Below are positions 27,401 to 33,603 of a stretch of 64,000 nt of DNA, piece by piece. Source of the stretch: Corallococcus coralloides DSM 2259 (lineage in GTDB: Bacteria > Myxococcota > Myxococcia > Myxococcales > Myxococcaceae); assembly GCF_000255295.1 (NCBI RefSeq), contig NC_017030.1, positions 4,030,001 through 4,094,000 on the forward strand, written 5' to 3'. The translations under genes were made by a program, and so were the position numbers. How positions within the stretch are numbered: position 1 is the first letter of the stretch; each line of letters begins with the position of its first letter. The notes beneath the pieces are model-generated. The model did not search any database and was not told the DNA's origin. It was given only the letters and a program-made list of their open reading frames with translations.

Positions 27401-29625
27401 TCGGTCGCGGCCTTCGCGAAGGCTTCCTTGAAGCGCTTGCCGTTCTGGTCGTACCGGACGACCCAGTTGCTCACCTTGGTGTCGACGGCCGCGATGAGCG
27501 CGTCGCGCTTGCGCCGGGCCTCGGTCAGGTCGACGCCGCCCTTGATGGCGGCGGCCTTGGCCTCGGACTGCGCGTCGAGCGAGGCGCGCATGCGCGACAG
27601 GGAATCGGCGAAGGACTTGCCGCCCTCCTCCAGGCTCTTCTTTGCCTCCTCGTGGGCCTTGCTGAGCGAGCCGGTGGTGGCGGCGTGCGAGTCCACCAGT
27701 TGCTTGCGGCGGGCCTCCACCTTCGCGTCCAGGTCCTCCTTTTTGATCTGCGCTGCGTCCGCGACGCGCTGGAGCTCCGCGGCGAAGATGGGGCGTTCAG
27801 CGGCGATGAGCGCAGTGCCCCAGGACGCATCCAGGCCGCCCGGGACATAGGCCTCGCGGGCCTTCTGGACGGAGGCGTCCGCGTACTTGTCCGGAGCGGC
27901 GAGCAGCCGCGCCAGCACGTCGCCAATGTCCACGCGGGCGAAGTCGGGGACGTTGATGGGCGCGGGTGCGGCCTGTTCGACGACGGTGATGCCCTTCGCG
28001 GGTTCCTTGGGCTGGACCTTCGCCTTCTTCTGCTTGTCCGCGGCGGCGGTGATCTTCTTCTGGAGGCGCGTCCAGTCCTTGAGCTTCTCCGGGTCGGTGG
28101 GCTTGGGGCCGCCGGGCTTGTAGACGATGTCGCCGAGCGGGCCCTTGATGAGCGTGTGCCCGCCGTCGTCGCGCATGAGCTGCGCGCCAATCTCCGGCAC
28201 ATGGCCCAGCGGGCTCTTCTGCAGGTCGGGGAGCCTGGCTTCCTTGACCTCCAGCTTCCGTTCGCACTTCGCATCCACCAGCGAGGACGCCTTGCCGGTG
28301 GGGTCGTCCGGGATGGCCGGAAGGTCCTTGGGCTGCTTCGCCGGGGTGATGGCCTTCTTGCCTTCGTCCTCCAGTTGCTTGAGGCGCGCGGCGCGGACCG
28401 CGTTGGGGTCCACGGCGGCCTGGGTGATCTTGAACGTGTAGCGGGGCGCCGGAGGAAGCTGGGGCTCCGGGACCCGAGCCGTGCTGCTGGCGATGCGGCC
28501 CTTCCATGCGGCGACCGGATCCGCGTCCGTGCCCGTCGCCGGAGCGGAGGGGATGGGCCCTGCCGTGACAGGCCCTGCCGGAGCAGGAGGCGGAGCGGGA
28601 ACGAGGGCAGGGGGCTCCACCGCCGCGACGGCACCCGTTGGATCCGGAGCGGTTTCGAGCCCGTGCTGGATGCCTTGGACGCCCTGCGCATGGGCCGCGG
28701 CCAGCTCCTTCTGCCAGTCCATGGCGGCCGGAGGCACGGGCACCTTGGGGCCCGCGTCGACCAGGGCATCCGTCTGGATGGAAGGAGGCTCCTGGGGCCC
28801 TGTGCCAGGGGGAGCCTGACGGACGACGATGTGGACATCGCTCTGGCTCGACAGCTCGGTCACCAGCGTGTCGATGCGCGCGGCGTCGTCCATGCCGCCG
28901 GGAGCCGTCCCCGTGGGGATGGACGCGGGCGCGGGAGCTTGATCCGGCGTTGCCAGCTCGCCGCCCGCGCTGGGCGCATCGACGGTGGTCGCTGCAATGG
29001 CATCGGGCGCGGGGGAAGTGCTGCCACCCAATCCCGCCGCTTCCGACTCCTCGGTGACCGTAGGAGGCGCGAGGTCTGAAGCACGGGCCTCGGCGAGCCG
29101 CGCGGCGGTGTCTCCGAGCTGTTCAGCGGAGCCCACAGGCAGGACTGCCGTGCGCGCTGCATCACGCCGTCGAGCATCCTCCTCCTGCTGCGCGAGGGTC
29201 GCGGGCTGGGACGCGCCCGCCGCCTGCGCGAGCCCGGTGTTCGGCTGGGGCGAGAGCCCATGGATGCCCAGCTCCGCCTCGACGGCGCCGGGCGTGGAGA
29301 GCAGCGCGACCTCCGGCGGGTGGACCGGACAAGGCTCGAAGAGATGCGAGCGCGGACCGCCCAGCGTCCGCCACGCCGGGTCGCTCCATCGGCGCTCCAG
29401 GTCGCGCGCGGCATCGCGAAGCACGGGCCCATGGAGGGCAGGGGCCGCGCCCTTCAGTGACGCGAGCCGCGCCGCCAGCTCACGTGCGGGATTGGACGAA
29501 GAGGGGCCCCGGGGAACGACGCCTGGAGCCCAGGGAAGGGCCGTGGAGGACGAGGGAGTGCGCCCGGAGCTCTTCCGGAGCATGGCCTTGGCGGAGGCCT
29601 TCGGGCCCTGGTCACGGATGCGCAC
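21499..29625 (-). CDS. giant annexin-repeat protein with C-terminal HExxH
   Basis: This 2708-residue protein is read from GTG 29625 (ATG 29583 is an alternative). Residues 1-500 are Pro/Ala-rich and probably disordered. About 530-960 is coiled-coil. About 975-1445 carries annexin-like repeats with the calcium-loop signature (WGTDEKKI, WGTDEAAI, LGTDRKAM, VGTDEDAL). Two hydrophobic segments follow (about 1592-1620 and 1637-1655), then a Pro-rich spacer (about 2025-2110). The C-terminal 600 residues include a possible PD-(D/E)XK-like ADLHIMEVKGG near 2290 and VHESRHYYQ at 2635-2643, an HExxH metallopeptidase motif (His2636, Glu2637, His2640). The layout, a translocation-like middle and an enzyme-like tail, resembles polymorphic or injected toxins. 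The AAA+/DUF4255 gene lies 31 bases upstream. The actual target and activity are unknown. Confidence 0.78.
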   Translation of the reverse strand: MRIRDQGPKASAKAMLRKSSGRTPSSSTALPWAPGVVPRGPSSSNPARELAARLASLKGAAPALHGPVLRDAARDLERRWSDPAWRTLGGPRSHLFEPCPVHPPEVALLSTPGAVEAELGIHGLSPQPNTGLAQAAGASQPATLAQQEEDARRRDAARTAVLPVGSAEQLGDTAARLAEARASDLAPPTVTEESEAAGLGGSTSPAPDAIAATTVDAPSAGGELATPDQAPAPASIPTGTAPGGMDDAARIDTLVTELSSQSDVHIVVRQAPPGTGPQEPPSIQTDALVDAGPKVPVPPAAMDWQKELAAAHAQGVQGIQHGLETAPDPTGAVAAVEPPALVPAPPPAPAGPVTAGPIPSAPATGTDADPVAAWKGRIASSTARVPEPQLPPAPRYTFKITQAAVDPNAVRAARLKQLEDEGKKAITPAKQPKDLPAIPDDPTGKASSLVDAKCERKLEVKEARLPDLQKSPLGHVPEIGAQLMRDDGGHTLIKGPLGDIVYKPGGPKPTDPEKLKDWTRLQKKITAAADKQKKAKVQPKEPAKGITVVEQAAPAPINVPDFARVDIGDVLARLLAAPDKYADASVQKAREAYVPGGLDASWGTALIAAERPIFAAELQRVADAAQIKKEDLDAKVEARRKQLVDSHAATTGSLSKAHEEAKKSLEEGGKSFADSLSRMRASLDAQSEAKAAAIKGGVDLTEARRKRDALIAAVDTKVSNWVVRYDQNGKRFKEAFAKAATDQMHAYELAALQDEWELKKDAGDDPVKLKAATEAYRPTKKWLDDRRKEIGAVVTKAKRDIDQSVERYQQELRDAGKEAREVIHDWHAKQIGYERGFWDRLLGWIIDWLEAAHDESRAWEAARAAENKTSLDQNMLFLAEVRLRQGEELDAEAIKGNHALSEEQKAILLSYYGKGGKDAVQALAEGLAVRISGQRRKPLMEALEKELLASTDLERLKVVVDQQEPLFSNRARNISLKVWEGVDQWGTDEKKIFDALANLNPLQGHYIEVLYEKEHGQNLRERLKSELDDFFSTTTHDWDKAEALLSGNAAKAAAVELNESMEGIFFGLGWGTDEAAILTLLRGKTPEQIEAIKKAYQQKYGKDLVVQMDDELRSGAFQTRDVDEMHALVEGRTEDARAIEMDRAMRGGWFFGLGTDRKAMEGVYDRIRKETEADAQQYGWDSKTFRAELLKRNQAIDASYEKQYGPDWTQRTAGESALSAAFHDEMKGEDLKLIEGLRDDKGLQVDAARIRIEHTSVFYADDKVIRDAMSAQGKRQIADARRDGYLDIQERLDIERTLDEAKVKPASEGPLTEEDRRKGRISELEFLEKWSPEKVQARIAKERKEVDVKAKAQAQADAPANMKALAAEYDSAYVEGTHLQATFEQAVLMDTSGADREAVAALLAKGYLTDAEIVQYAVQGVGTDEDALKEVFAGKTKAEIQAMAEEWAKDHPADPGDTRTPFERFRARIDEELGGREEFDILDMVDYGEPVTPREKADRAWRRVHFEARSTNSMASSEYQLLLDQASALDAEVSALELHERMRPKPGDKNYTVDGLRKWQDDWEQQSERVQRQGEYADEAVQMHREQVDFITDRLVTILSAVVVAVVVIIGVIVSIFFPPAGVGFWAAFGAFMASTPVLVGMAVATAAVTMLTKAAMKGSAYGWEEAAVDAGVGAVDALTAVATAGMGTKLLKLGFLARMAEEGGVVARMTAHGLAQGAEGLAQSVPSAFLGNVLNDENYKGGNALFNVLAGTAMQAAPGAVMSGGLGALGGIAKPHVPPRTQDLLHFRGTPKERLTLFKKWKAENPAGNMKEFLREFDDGLLKQMSGDFDRKQLQRAMRKELLEHIPPAQRKAFANTPIELLSEGDFEALTGSKSAQAVTMFRRGKPTIIIKAGADLSELGEEGLHLLQRHDKATRELVKSLDETALRHWDKLPIEKQFELYRKKLRLEISAQESLLTSLEGKRGVTLEPAEATRRIRQGKKTLENLRQRMKEVDAFTPVEMAEFGQGVRSKPQYLNEPPRLFSKKEPPGTPPTPEGKPPEVERPKQLELEFTAPKPAKPPEPEVPTPGQLELFPEPKPPEVVVPETKPPKVEAPKPPGEPEVPKGDLAEGDWPQTAHVHESADVGPYSLQRPDLEDPKIGSMERKPLTEAQLQRTTQQLAEGESLAQVGPAWEELKFNKKRRVYEKRYYRLVEKTQANGEKILIEEIHSARSGNRWETRGDFIRREGDELEKVASLRMTEENLGDRLGPGKEFQRVTFKPKGEQGSGFDELLFQFDDGVNPTKADLHIMEVKGGKEEPRFRKFTSTGGTLPRNFELLREALDDPSWTHAHQLGPAHVAAIKDALDEWRVRIELRVGPKTKMPPSALATRVERVAGAWRELDLLTQKLPEGAVEDLARVRQLQADLKAALKSKDLGVADQALKRVEEAVNGAEPGTGLFAKHGIQREARPPLVRGLNPDDVAGTIVRIDEKFMPPAPVKTASVEDVVDSVTGLDETKRVRTLVGGSVLGWGGFDITESQLWQSRKFQPFERAQLRDIRDRLVQIPELDPKRFAGLSPIDKELALREAVEATMDALGIPKSRRPDVLFKRLPYDYGYMSWNFQKLKSGRLKPYRKRGRLVLAKGLTVGEAVGTIVHESRHYYQAYQAYQLSLGRKSAHPLAALWEGNLPGTGGAYHSGGPGYYSQPIEVDAETFGRRLIDLLPGRWPP

Positions 29626-29656
29626 GGTCCCCCCCGCACCATCAGTGCGAGGGACG

Positions 29657-32005
29657 CTAGGTCATCTCCACATCGAGGACCAGCGAGGCCCGGATGGGAT
29701 GTCCATGACTGCTCCAGAAACGGTGGAGCAGGTCGAAGTCATAACTCTCCTGCACGCGAGGTGTGAGCTTGCGACCATCCAGCTCGTGCGGGAGTCCACG
29801 TGAGAGCAGCCCATGCAGCACGCCAAGCAGCTCGTGTTCCTCCTCCGCGCGGTGGGACCACGCGGAGACGATGAGCCCCAGCCGCAGCGCACCGTTCTGC
29901 GCGACCGCCAACCGGTAGAGCGCGAGCGACACCGCGGGCCGCTTCCCCGCGAGCGCCTCCCGGGTGGGAGAGCCGTGGAGGACGTGGACCTCCTTGAGGA
30001 AGTGTTGTCTGAGCTGCGAGTCCAGTGCCTCCTGGAACACCTCCGCCACGCGCCGCAGGCGTGTGCCCGCATCCGAGGGAGCGTCCGCCTCCGGACGCCG
30101 GGAGAGCCGGCCCAGCTCATACAGCTCCAGCGCGACGGCGCGCTCCAGGTGCTCCTGGGCCAGCGGAGCGCCGGCCTGTTCCGCGAGGAAGATGGCCTTG
30201 AGCGCGGCGTTGCGGATGTCGCCGCCCGCCAGCCGGTGCCGCTGTGCCAGGCCCGGCAGGTCGAGCGTCCCCGCGCGAGGCACGCCCTCCGGAAGCATCA
30301 GCTCCCAGATGCGGCGGCGCTCCTCGACCTCGGGGAAGGGGAACTCGATGCGCGCGTGGAAGCGGCGCAGGAACGCTTCATCGATGGCCGTCTGCAGGTT
30401 GGTGGCGAGGATGATCAGCCCGTCGTGACGTTCGATGCGCTGGAGGAGGAAGCCGACCTCCAGGTTGGCGAAGCGGTCATTGGCGTTGCTGACCTCCGTG
30501 CGCGAGGAGAACAGCGAGTCCGCCTCGTCGAAGAACAGCACGGCGCCGGAGCGCTCGCCGTGGGACAGCACCTCGTCGATGTTCTTCTCCGTCTCGCCCA
30601 CGTACTTGCTGACGAGCCGGGACAGGTCGATGACGTACAGCGGCCGGCCCACCGCATGGGCGATGACCTCCGCGGCCAAAGTCTTGCCGGTGCCGGAGCG
30701 TCCGGAGAACAGCGCCACCGGGCCGGTGTGCAGCCGGAAGCGGCGAGACAGGCCCCGCTCCTCGGCGACGCGGTCGCGCTGCGCCACGTAGAACAGCAGC
30801 CGCTCCAGGGCCGCGCGAGTGGTGTCCCGCACCACGAGATCCGCGAACGTCCGCGACGTCTCCAGCCGGTAGCCGTGGCGCAAAGGTACCTGGACGAGCC
30901 GCGAGGCAGCCGCACGAAGCGCCTCCGCGTCACCGCCCGGAGCCGAGTCGAACACGCGGCGGATCTCCTGAAGCGCACCCCGAAAGCCAGACGCCAGCCG
31001 TCCCGCGTCCGCCTCCGTCAATGACAGTCCCCGGGTCCGGGCCTCCTCCACCCACAGGGCCCGCCGCTGGACGAAGCCCGGAGCGGGAGCTTCATGGTGC
31101 GGTACAGCAACAGGCTGCGCGGAGTCCGCGAGCACCAGGGCCCGCCCGCCAAACCGTTGGCACAGCCCGGACAGCGTCTCCGTGACGGAGAGTGCCAGCC
31201 CCCGCTCGGCACCGGCCAGGTCCACGGCCAGCAGGGCGCCGCGCACGGAGGCCAGACGCCACAGGGCCCGGGCCATGGGAACCGGCTCCGGAGCCCCCGT
31301 CCACCGGGCGACGACCAGCGGCACACCGGCTTCGTCAGCGAGTCCCAGCGCCACACCCAGCCGTTCGCCCTCGCCATGCACGACGGCGAACGTCCCGTGT
31401 GAGGAGGAAGGCAGCACCTCCGGTCCATGCCACTCCAGGGACAGCTCCCCCAGCACGGAGGGGCGGGGCAGTTCCAGCAGGGCCTCGCGGACCTCTGGAG
31501 CCAGGTCCACGGGCCGGAGCATGGGAGGAAAAGCGCCCGCCCCCGTCTGCACCAGACCACCGCCCACCAGGAGCCCGCTGTCGGTCAGTGACGCCAGCAA
31601 GCGCTGCGCGCGAGCAGGCGTGCGTCCCAGGACGGTGAGCAGCAACCGCTCCACGTTCCAACCCTGCGCGGTCTCGTCCTGGAGCACGGCGAACAGGCGC
31701 GAGTACCGGGGCTCCAGCCACGTCGCGAGCAGGAGCAGCAGCGCCTCCTCCTCCACGGTGTCCACGCGAAGCGAAGCCCGCAGCCGGGCAAAGGGAAGGG
31801 GAGGAGAAGCCCCCAGGAGCGGCGTCTCCGCGAGCGCCGAGCTGAACGCGAGCTCCGCGGTGGAAGGGCGCACGGTGGTGCGAACGGCATCCCAGCCCGC
31901 TTCCTGTTCCCCCCGGAGCTTCGACGCGCGGGCCTCCTCCAGGTCACACACCTGGACGAGCAGCGCATCCAGACGCCTCAGCGTCTCCCCCCACAACGGA
32001 TCCAT
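29657..32005 (-). CDS. AAA+ ATPase fused to a DUF4255 (Pvc16-like) domain
   Basis: I chose ATG 32005 because GGAGG lies 5 bases before it; the frame stays open to 32098. The 782-residue protein has an unknown N-terminal half, then a single AAA+ module: Walker A GRSGTGKT (about 435-442), Walker B LFFDEAD (about 489-495), sensor ILATN and FLRRFHARIEFP. These match the AAA ATPases of contractile-injection-system loci and the CDC48-like single-module class. The last about 130 residues (VSLALYRLAVAQNG, IVSAWSHRAEEEHELLGVLHG) fit DUF4255, the domain of Pvc16/Afp16-type tail-terminating proteins. Those are normally separate genes, so the fusion is notable. It leads the minus-strand operon; the divergent flavin reductase starts 146 bases away. 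Confidence 0.8.
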   Translation of the reverse strand: MDPLWGETLRRLDALLVQVCDLEEARASKLRGEQEAGWDAVRTTVRPSTAELAFSSALAETPLLGASPPLPFARLRASLRVDTVEEEALLLLLATWLEPRYSRLFAVLQDETAQGWNVERLLLTVLGRTPARAQRLLASLTDSGLLVGGGLVQTGAGAFPPMLRPVDLAPEVREALLELPRPSVLGELSLEWHGPEVLPSSSHGTFAVVHGEGERLGVALGLADEAGVPLVVARWTGAPEPVPMARALWRLASVRGALLAVDLAGAERGLALSVTETLSGLCQRFGGRALVLADSAQPVAVPHHEAPAPGFVQRRALWVEEARTRGLSLTEADAGRLASGFRGALQEIRRVFDSAPGGDAEALRAAASRLVQVPLRHGYRLETSRTFADLVVRDTTRAALERLLFYVAQRDRVAEERGLSRRFRLHTGPVALFSGRSGTGKTLAAEVIAHAVGRPLYVIDLSRLVSKYVGETEKNIDEVLSHGERSGAVLFFDEADSLFSSRTEVSNANDRFANLEVGFLLQRIERHDGLIILATNLQTAIDEAFLRRFHARIEFPFPEVEERRRIWELMLPEGVPRAGTLDLPGLAQRHRLAGGDIRNAALKAIFLAEQAGAPLAQEHLERAVALELYELGRLSRRPEADAPSDAGTRLRRVAEVFQEALDSQLRQHFLKEVHVLHGSPTREALAGKRPAVSLALYRLAVAQNGALRLGLIVSAWSHRAEEEHELLGVLHGLLSRGLPHELDGRKLTPRVQESYDFDLLHRFWSSHGHPIRASLVLDVEMT

Positions 32006-32151
32006 GGGCGCCTCCAGCCGGCCAGCATACGGAGGGCGGGTGGATCCGGCCATGGACGGACCCGCGGGGCAGGTGCCACTGCGTTGGTATTCCGCCAATG
32101 GATTGGAGGAACTGCTGACCGGGTGGCGGGGCGGGTGGTAGAGACCGGCAC

Positions 32152-32652
32152 ATGACTCAGAGTGGTACTGAAGGGGTGTCGGCCCTGGACTTCCGGGAGG
32201 CGATGTCCCGGTGGGCGAGCGGGGTGGCGGTGGTCTCCGTCCGTGACGCGGACGGGATCGCGGCGACGACGGTCAGCTCCTTCAGCTCCCTCTCCCTGAC
32301 GCCTCCGCTCGTCGTCCTGTCGCTGCAGCAGTCCTCCCGCACGCTCAAGCGTGTGGAGGCCGCCCGCCGCTTCAGTGTGAGTGTGCTGTCCACCATCCAA
32401 CGCGACGTGTCGGTCCGCTGCGCGACGGGGGAGGCCGAAGGCCGGATGTTCGACGAAGGCGCCTTCGTGCAGGACAGCCTGGTGGGTCTGGCGTGCGCTC
32501 TGTTGGATGTGCACCGTTACGGCGATCACCTGTTGCTGGTGGGCCGTGTGGAGCGCATCCAGCGGGGAGCAGACGGAGAACCGTTGCTCTACTGGAACCG
32601 GGCGTATCGCGCGCTGACAGCGCACCCGGAGCCAGGGCCCGCCCCGAAGTAG
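32152..32652 (+). CDS. flavin reductase-like FMN-binding protein
   Basis: This 166-residue protein is of the flavin reductase / FMN-binding split-barrel family. The N-terminus FREAMSRWASGVAVVSVRD with GIAATTVSSFSSLSLTPPLV is the standard FMN-binding signature. Such enzymes reduce FMN or FAD with NAD(P)H, or serve as small components of two-component monooxygenases. No oxygenase gene is next to it, so the partner is unknown. The ATG at 32152 has no strong Shine-Dalgarno. It is divergent from the AAA+ ATPase and lies 46 bases upstream of the superoxide dismutase gene, so co-expression with oxidative-stress functions is possible. Confidence 0.88.
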   Translation: MTQSGTEGVSALDFREAMSRWASGVAVVSVRDADGIAATTVSSFSSLSLTPPLVVLSLQQSSRTLKRVEAARRFSVSVLSTIQRDVSVRCATGEAEGRMFDEGAFVQDSLVGLACALLDVHRYGDHLLLVGRVERIQRGADGEPLLYWNRAYRALTAHPEPGPAPK

Positions 32653-32698
32653 CGAACGCGTAGCTGAAACCTCACTGAACCCGAAAGGACGCACCCCA

Positions 32699-33283
32699 AT
32701 GCCCTTCACGCTGCCCGAGCTCCCCTACAAGAAGGACGCGCTGGCCCCTCACATGAGCCAGGAGACGCTGGAGTTCCACCACGACAAGCACCACGCGGCC
32801 TACGTCAACAAGCTCAACGAGCTGACCGCGGGCAAGCCCGAGGCCAGCAAGTCGCTGGAGGACGTCATCCTCAGCAGCGACGGCGCCGTGTTCAACAACG
32901 CGGCCCAGGTGTGGAACCACACGTTCTTCTGGAACTGCATGAAGCCGGCCGGCGGTGGCAAGCCGACGGGTGACATCGCGGCCGCCATCGACCGCGACTT
33001 CGGCTCCTACGACGAGTTCAAGAAGCAGTTCACCGAGGCCGCCATCACGCAGTTCGGCTCCGGCTGGGCCTGGCTGGTGAAGGACGGCAACAAGCTGGCC
33101 ATCATGAAGACGGCCAACGCGGACCTGCCGATGAAGCACGGCAAGAAGGCCCTGCTCACCGTCGACGTCTGGGAGCACGCCTACTACATCGACTACCGCA
33201 ACCTGCGCGCCAAGTTCGTCGAGGTCTTCCTCAACAGCCTCGTGAACTGGGACTTCGTGAACGAGAACCTGAAGAACGCCTGA
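32699..33283 (+). CDS. sodB: iron/manganese superoxide dismutase
   Basis: This 194-residue dismutase converts superoxide to hydrogen peroxide and oxygen. The family order is complete: ELPYKKDALAPHMSQETLEF, HHDKHHAAYV (metal His), WNHTFFWNCM (metal His), and DVWEHAYYIDYRN (metal Asp and His). The length and AITQFGSGWAWLV segment fit the Fe-type cytoplasmic form, but metal choice cannot be read with certainty. AAAGGA stands about 10 bases before the start. A 9-base hairpin follows the stop. It lies behind the flavin reductase gene; whether they share a transcript is unclear. Confidence 0.97.
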   Translation: MPFTLPELPYKKDALAPHMSQETLEFHHDKHHAAYVNKLNELTAGKPEASKSLEDVILSSDGAVFNNAAQVWNHTFFWNCMKPAGGGKPTGDIAAAIDRDFGSYDEFKKQFTEAAITQFGSGWAWLVKDGNKLAIMKTANADLPMKHGKKALLTVDVWEHAYYIDYRNLRAKFVEVFLNSLVNWDFVNENLKNA

Positions 33284-33296
33284 TGTGAAGTGACGG

Positions 33297-33340
33297 GAAC
33301 CGCGCGGCCCGGCCCGGCACGGTCCGGAGCGGCGCGGTTC
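33297..33340. terminator. bidirectional terminator-like hairpin after sodB
   Basis: GAACCGCGC (33297-33305) and GCGCGGTTC (33332-33340) form a perfect 9-base stem around a GC-rich loop, 13 bases after the sodB stop. TTTT follows at 33350-33353, at the end of the opposite-strand gene. It could serve both convergent genes, though the T-run is some distance from the stem. Confidence 0.5.
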
Positions 33341-33351
33341 TCGGATGCGTT

Positions 33352-33561
33352 TTAGCGCTCGCACCAGTCAATGCGGCACTTCTCGAACTGGGCGTCACAG
33401 GCAGCTTCCTGCGCCGGCGTCGTCGCGTTGCGGAAGCACTGCGCGCGCCTGTCGATACAGAAGGCACAGGGCCCCGCCGCCTCGGCCTGGGTGTTGGTGA
33501 ATCCCGCCGCGAATCCCAGACATGCCGCCACTGCCGCCAGCGCCATCTTGAGCTTCATCAC
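33352..33561 (-). CDS. small secreted Cys-rich protein
   Basis: This 69-residue protein has a classic Sec signal peptide (MMKLKMALAAVAACLGFAAG, cleavage probably after the AEA motif near residue 28). The mature about 40 residues contain six Cys (CAFC, C, C, C, WC), enough for three disulfides. It resembles the many small secreted Cys-rich proteins of myxobacteria, whose roles are mostly unknown. It is convergent with sodB and divergent in spacing from the kinase, 42 bases away. Confidence 0.75.
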   Translation of the reverse strand: MMKLKMALAAVAACLGFAAGFTNTQAEAAGPCAFCIDRRAQCFRNATTPAQEAACDAQFEKCRIDWCER

Positions 33562-33603
33562 GACCTCCAGTTGGGGTTGGACCGCAGTGGAAGTCTAGCA
33601 CTG

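Noticed and set aside
24487-29079. A plus-strand frame of 1530 codons inside the giant gene
   Set aside because: It lies antisense to the well-patterned annexin-repeat protein and has Val/Leu/Arg-rich composition with no domain. It is a shadow caused by high GC.
1-32005. A complete extracellular contractile injection system
   Set aside because: Only ATPase/DUF4255 and toxin-like genes are recognised; no sheath, tube, spike or baseplate gene could be identified in the window.
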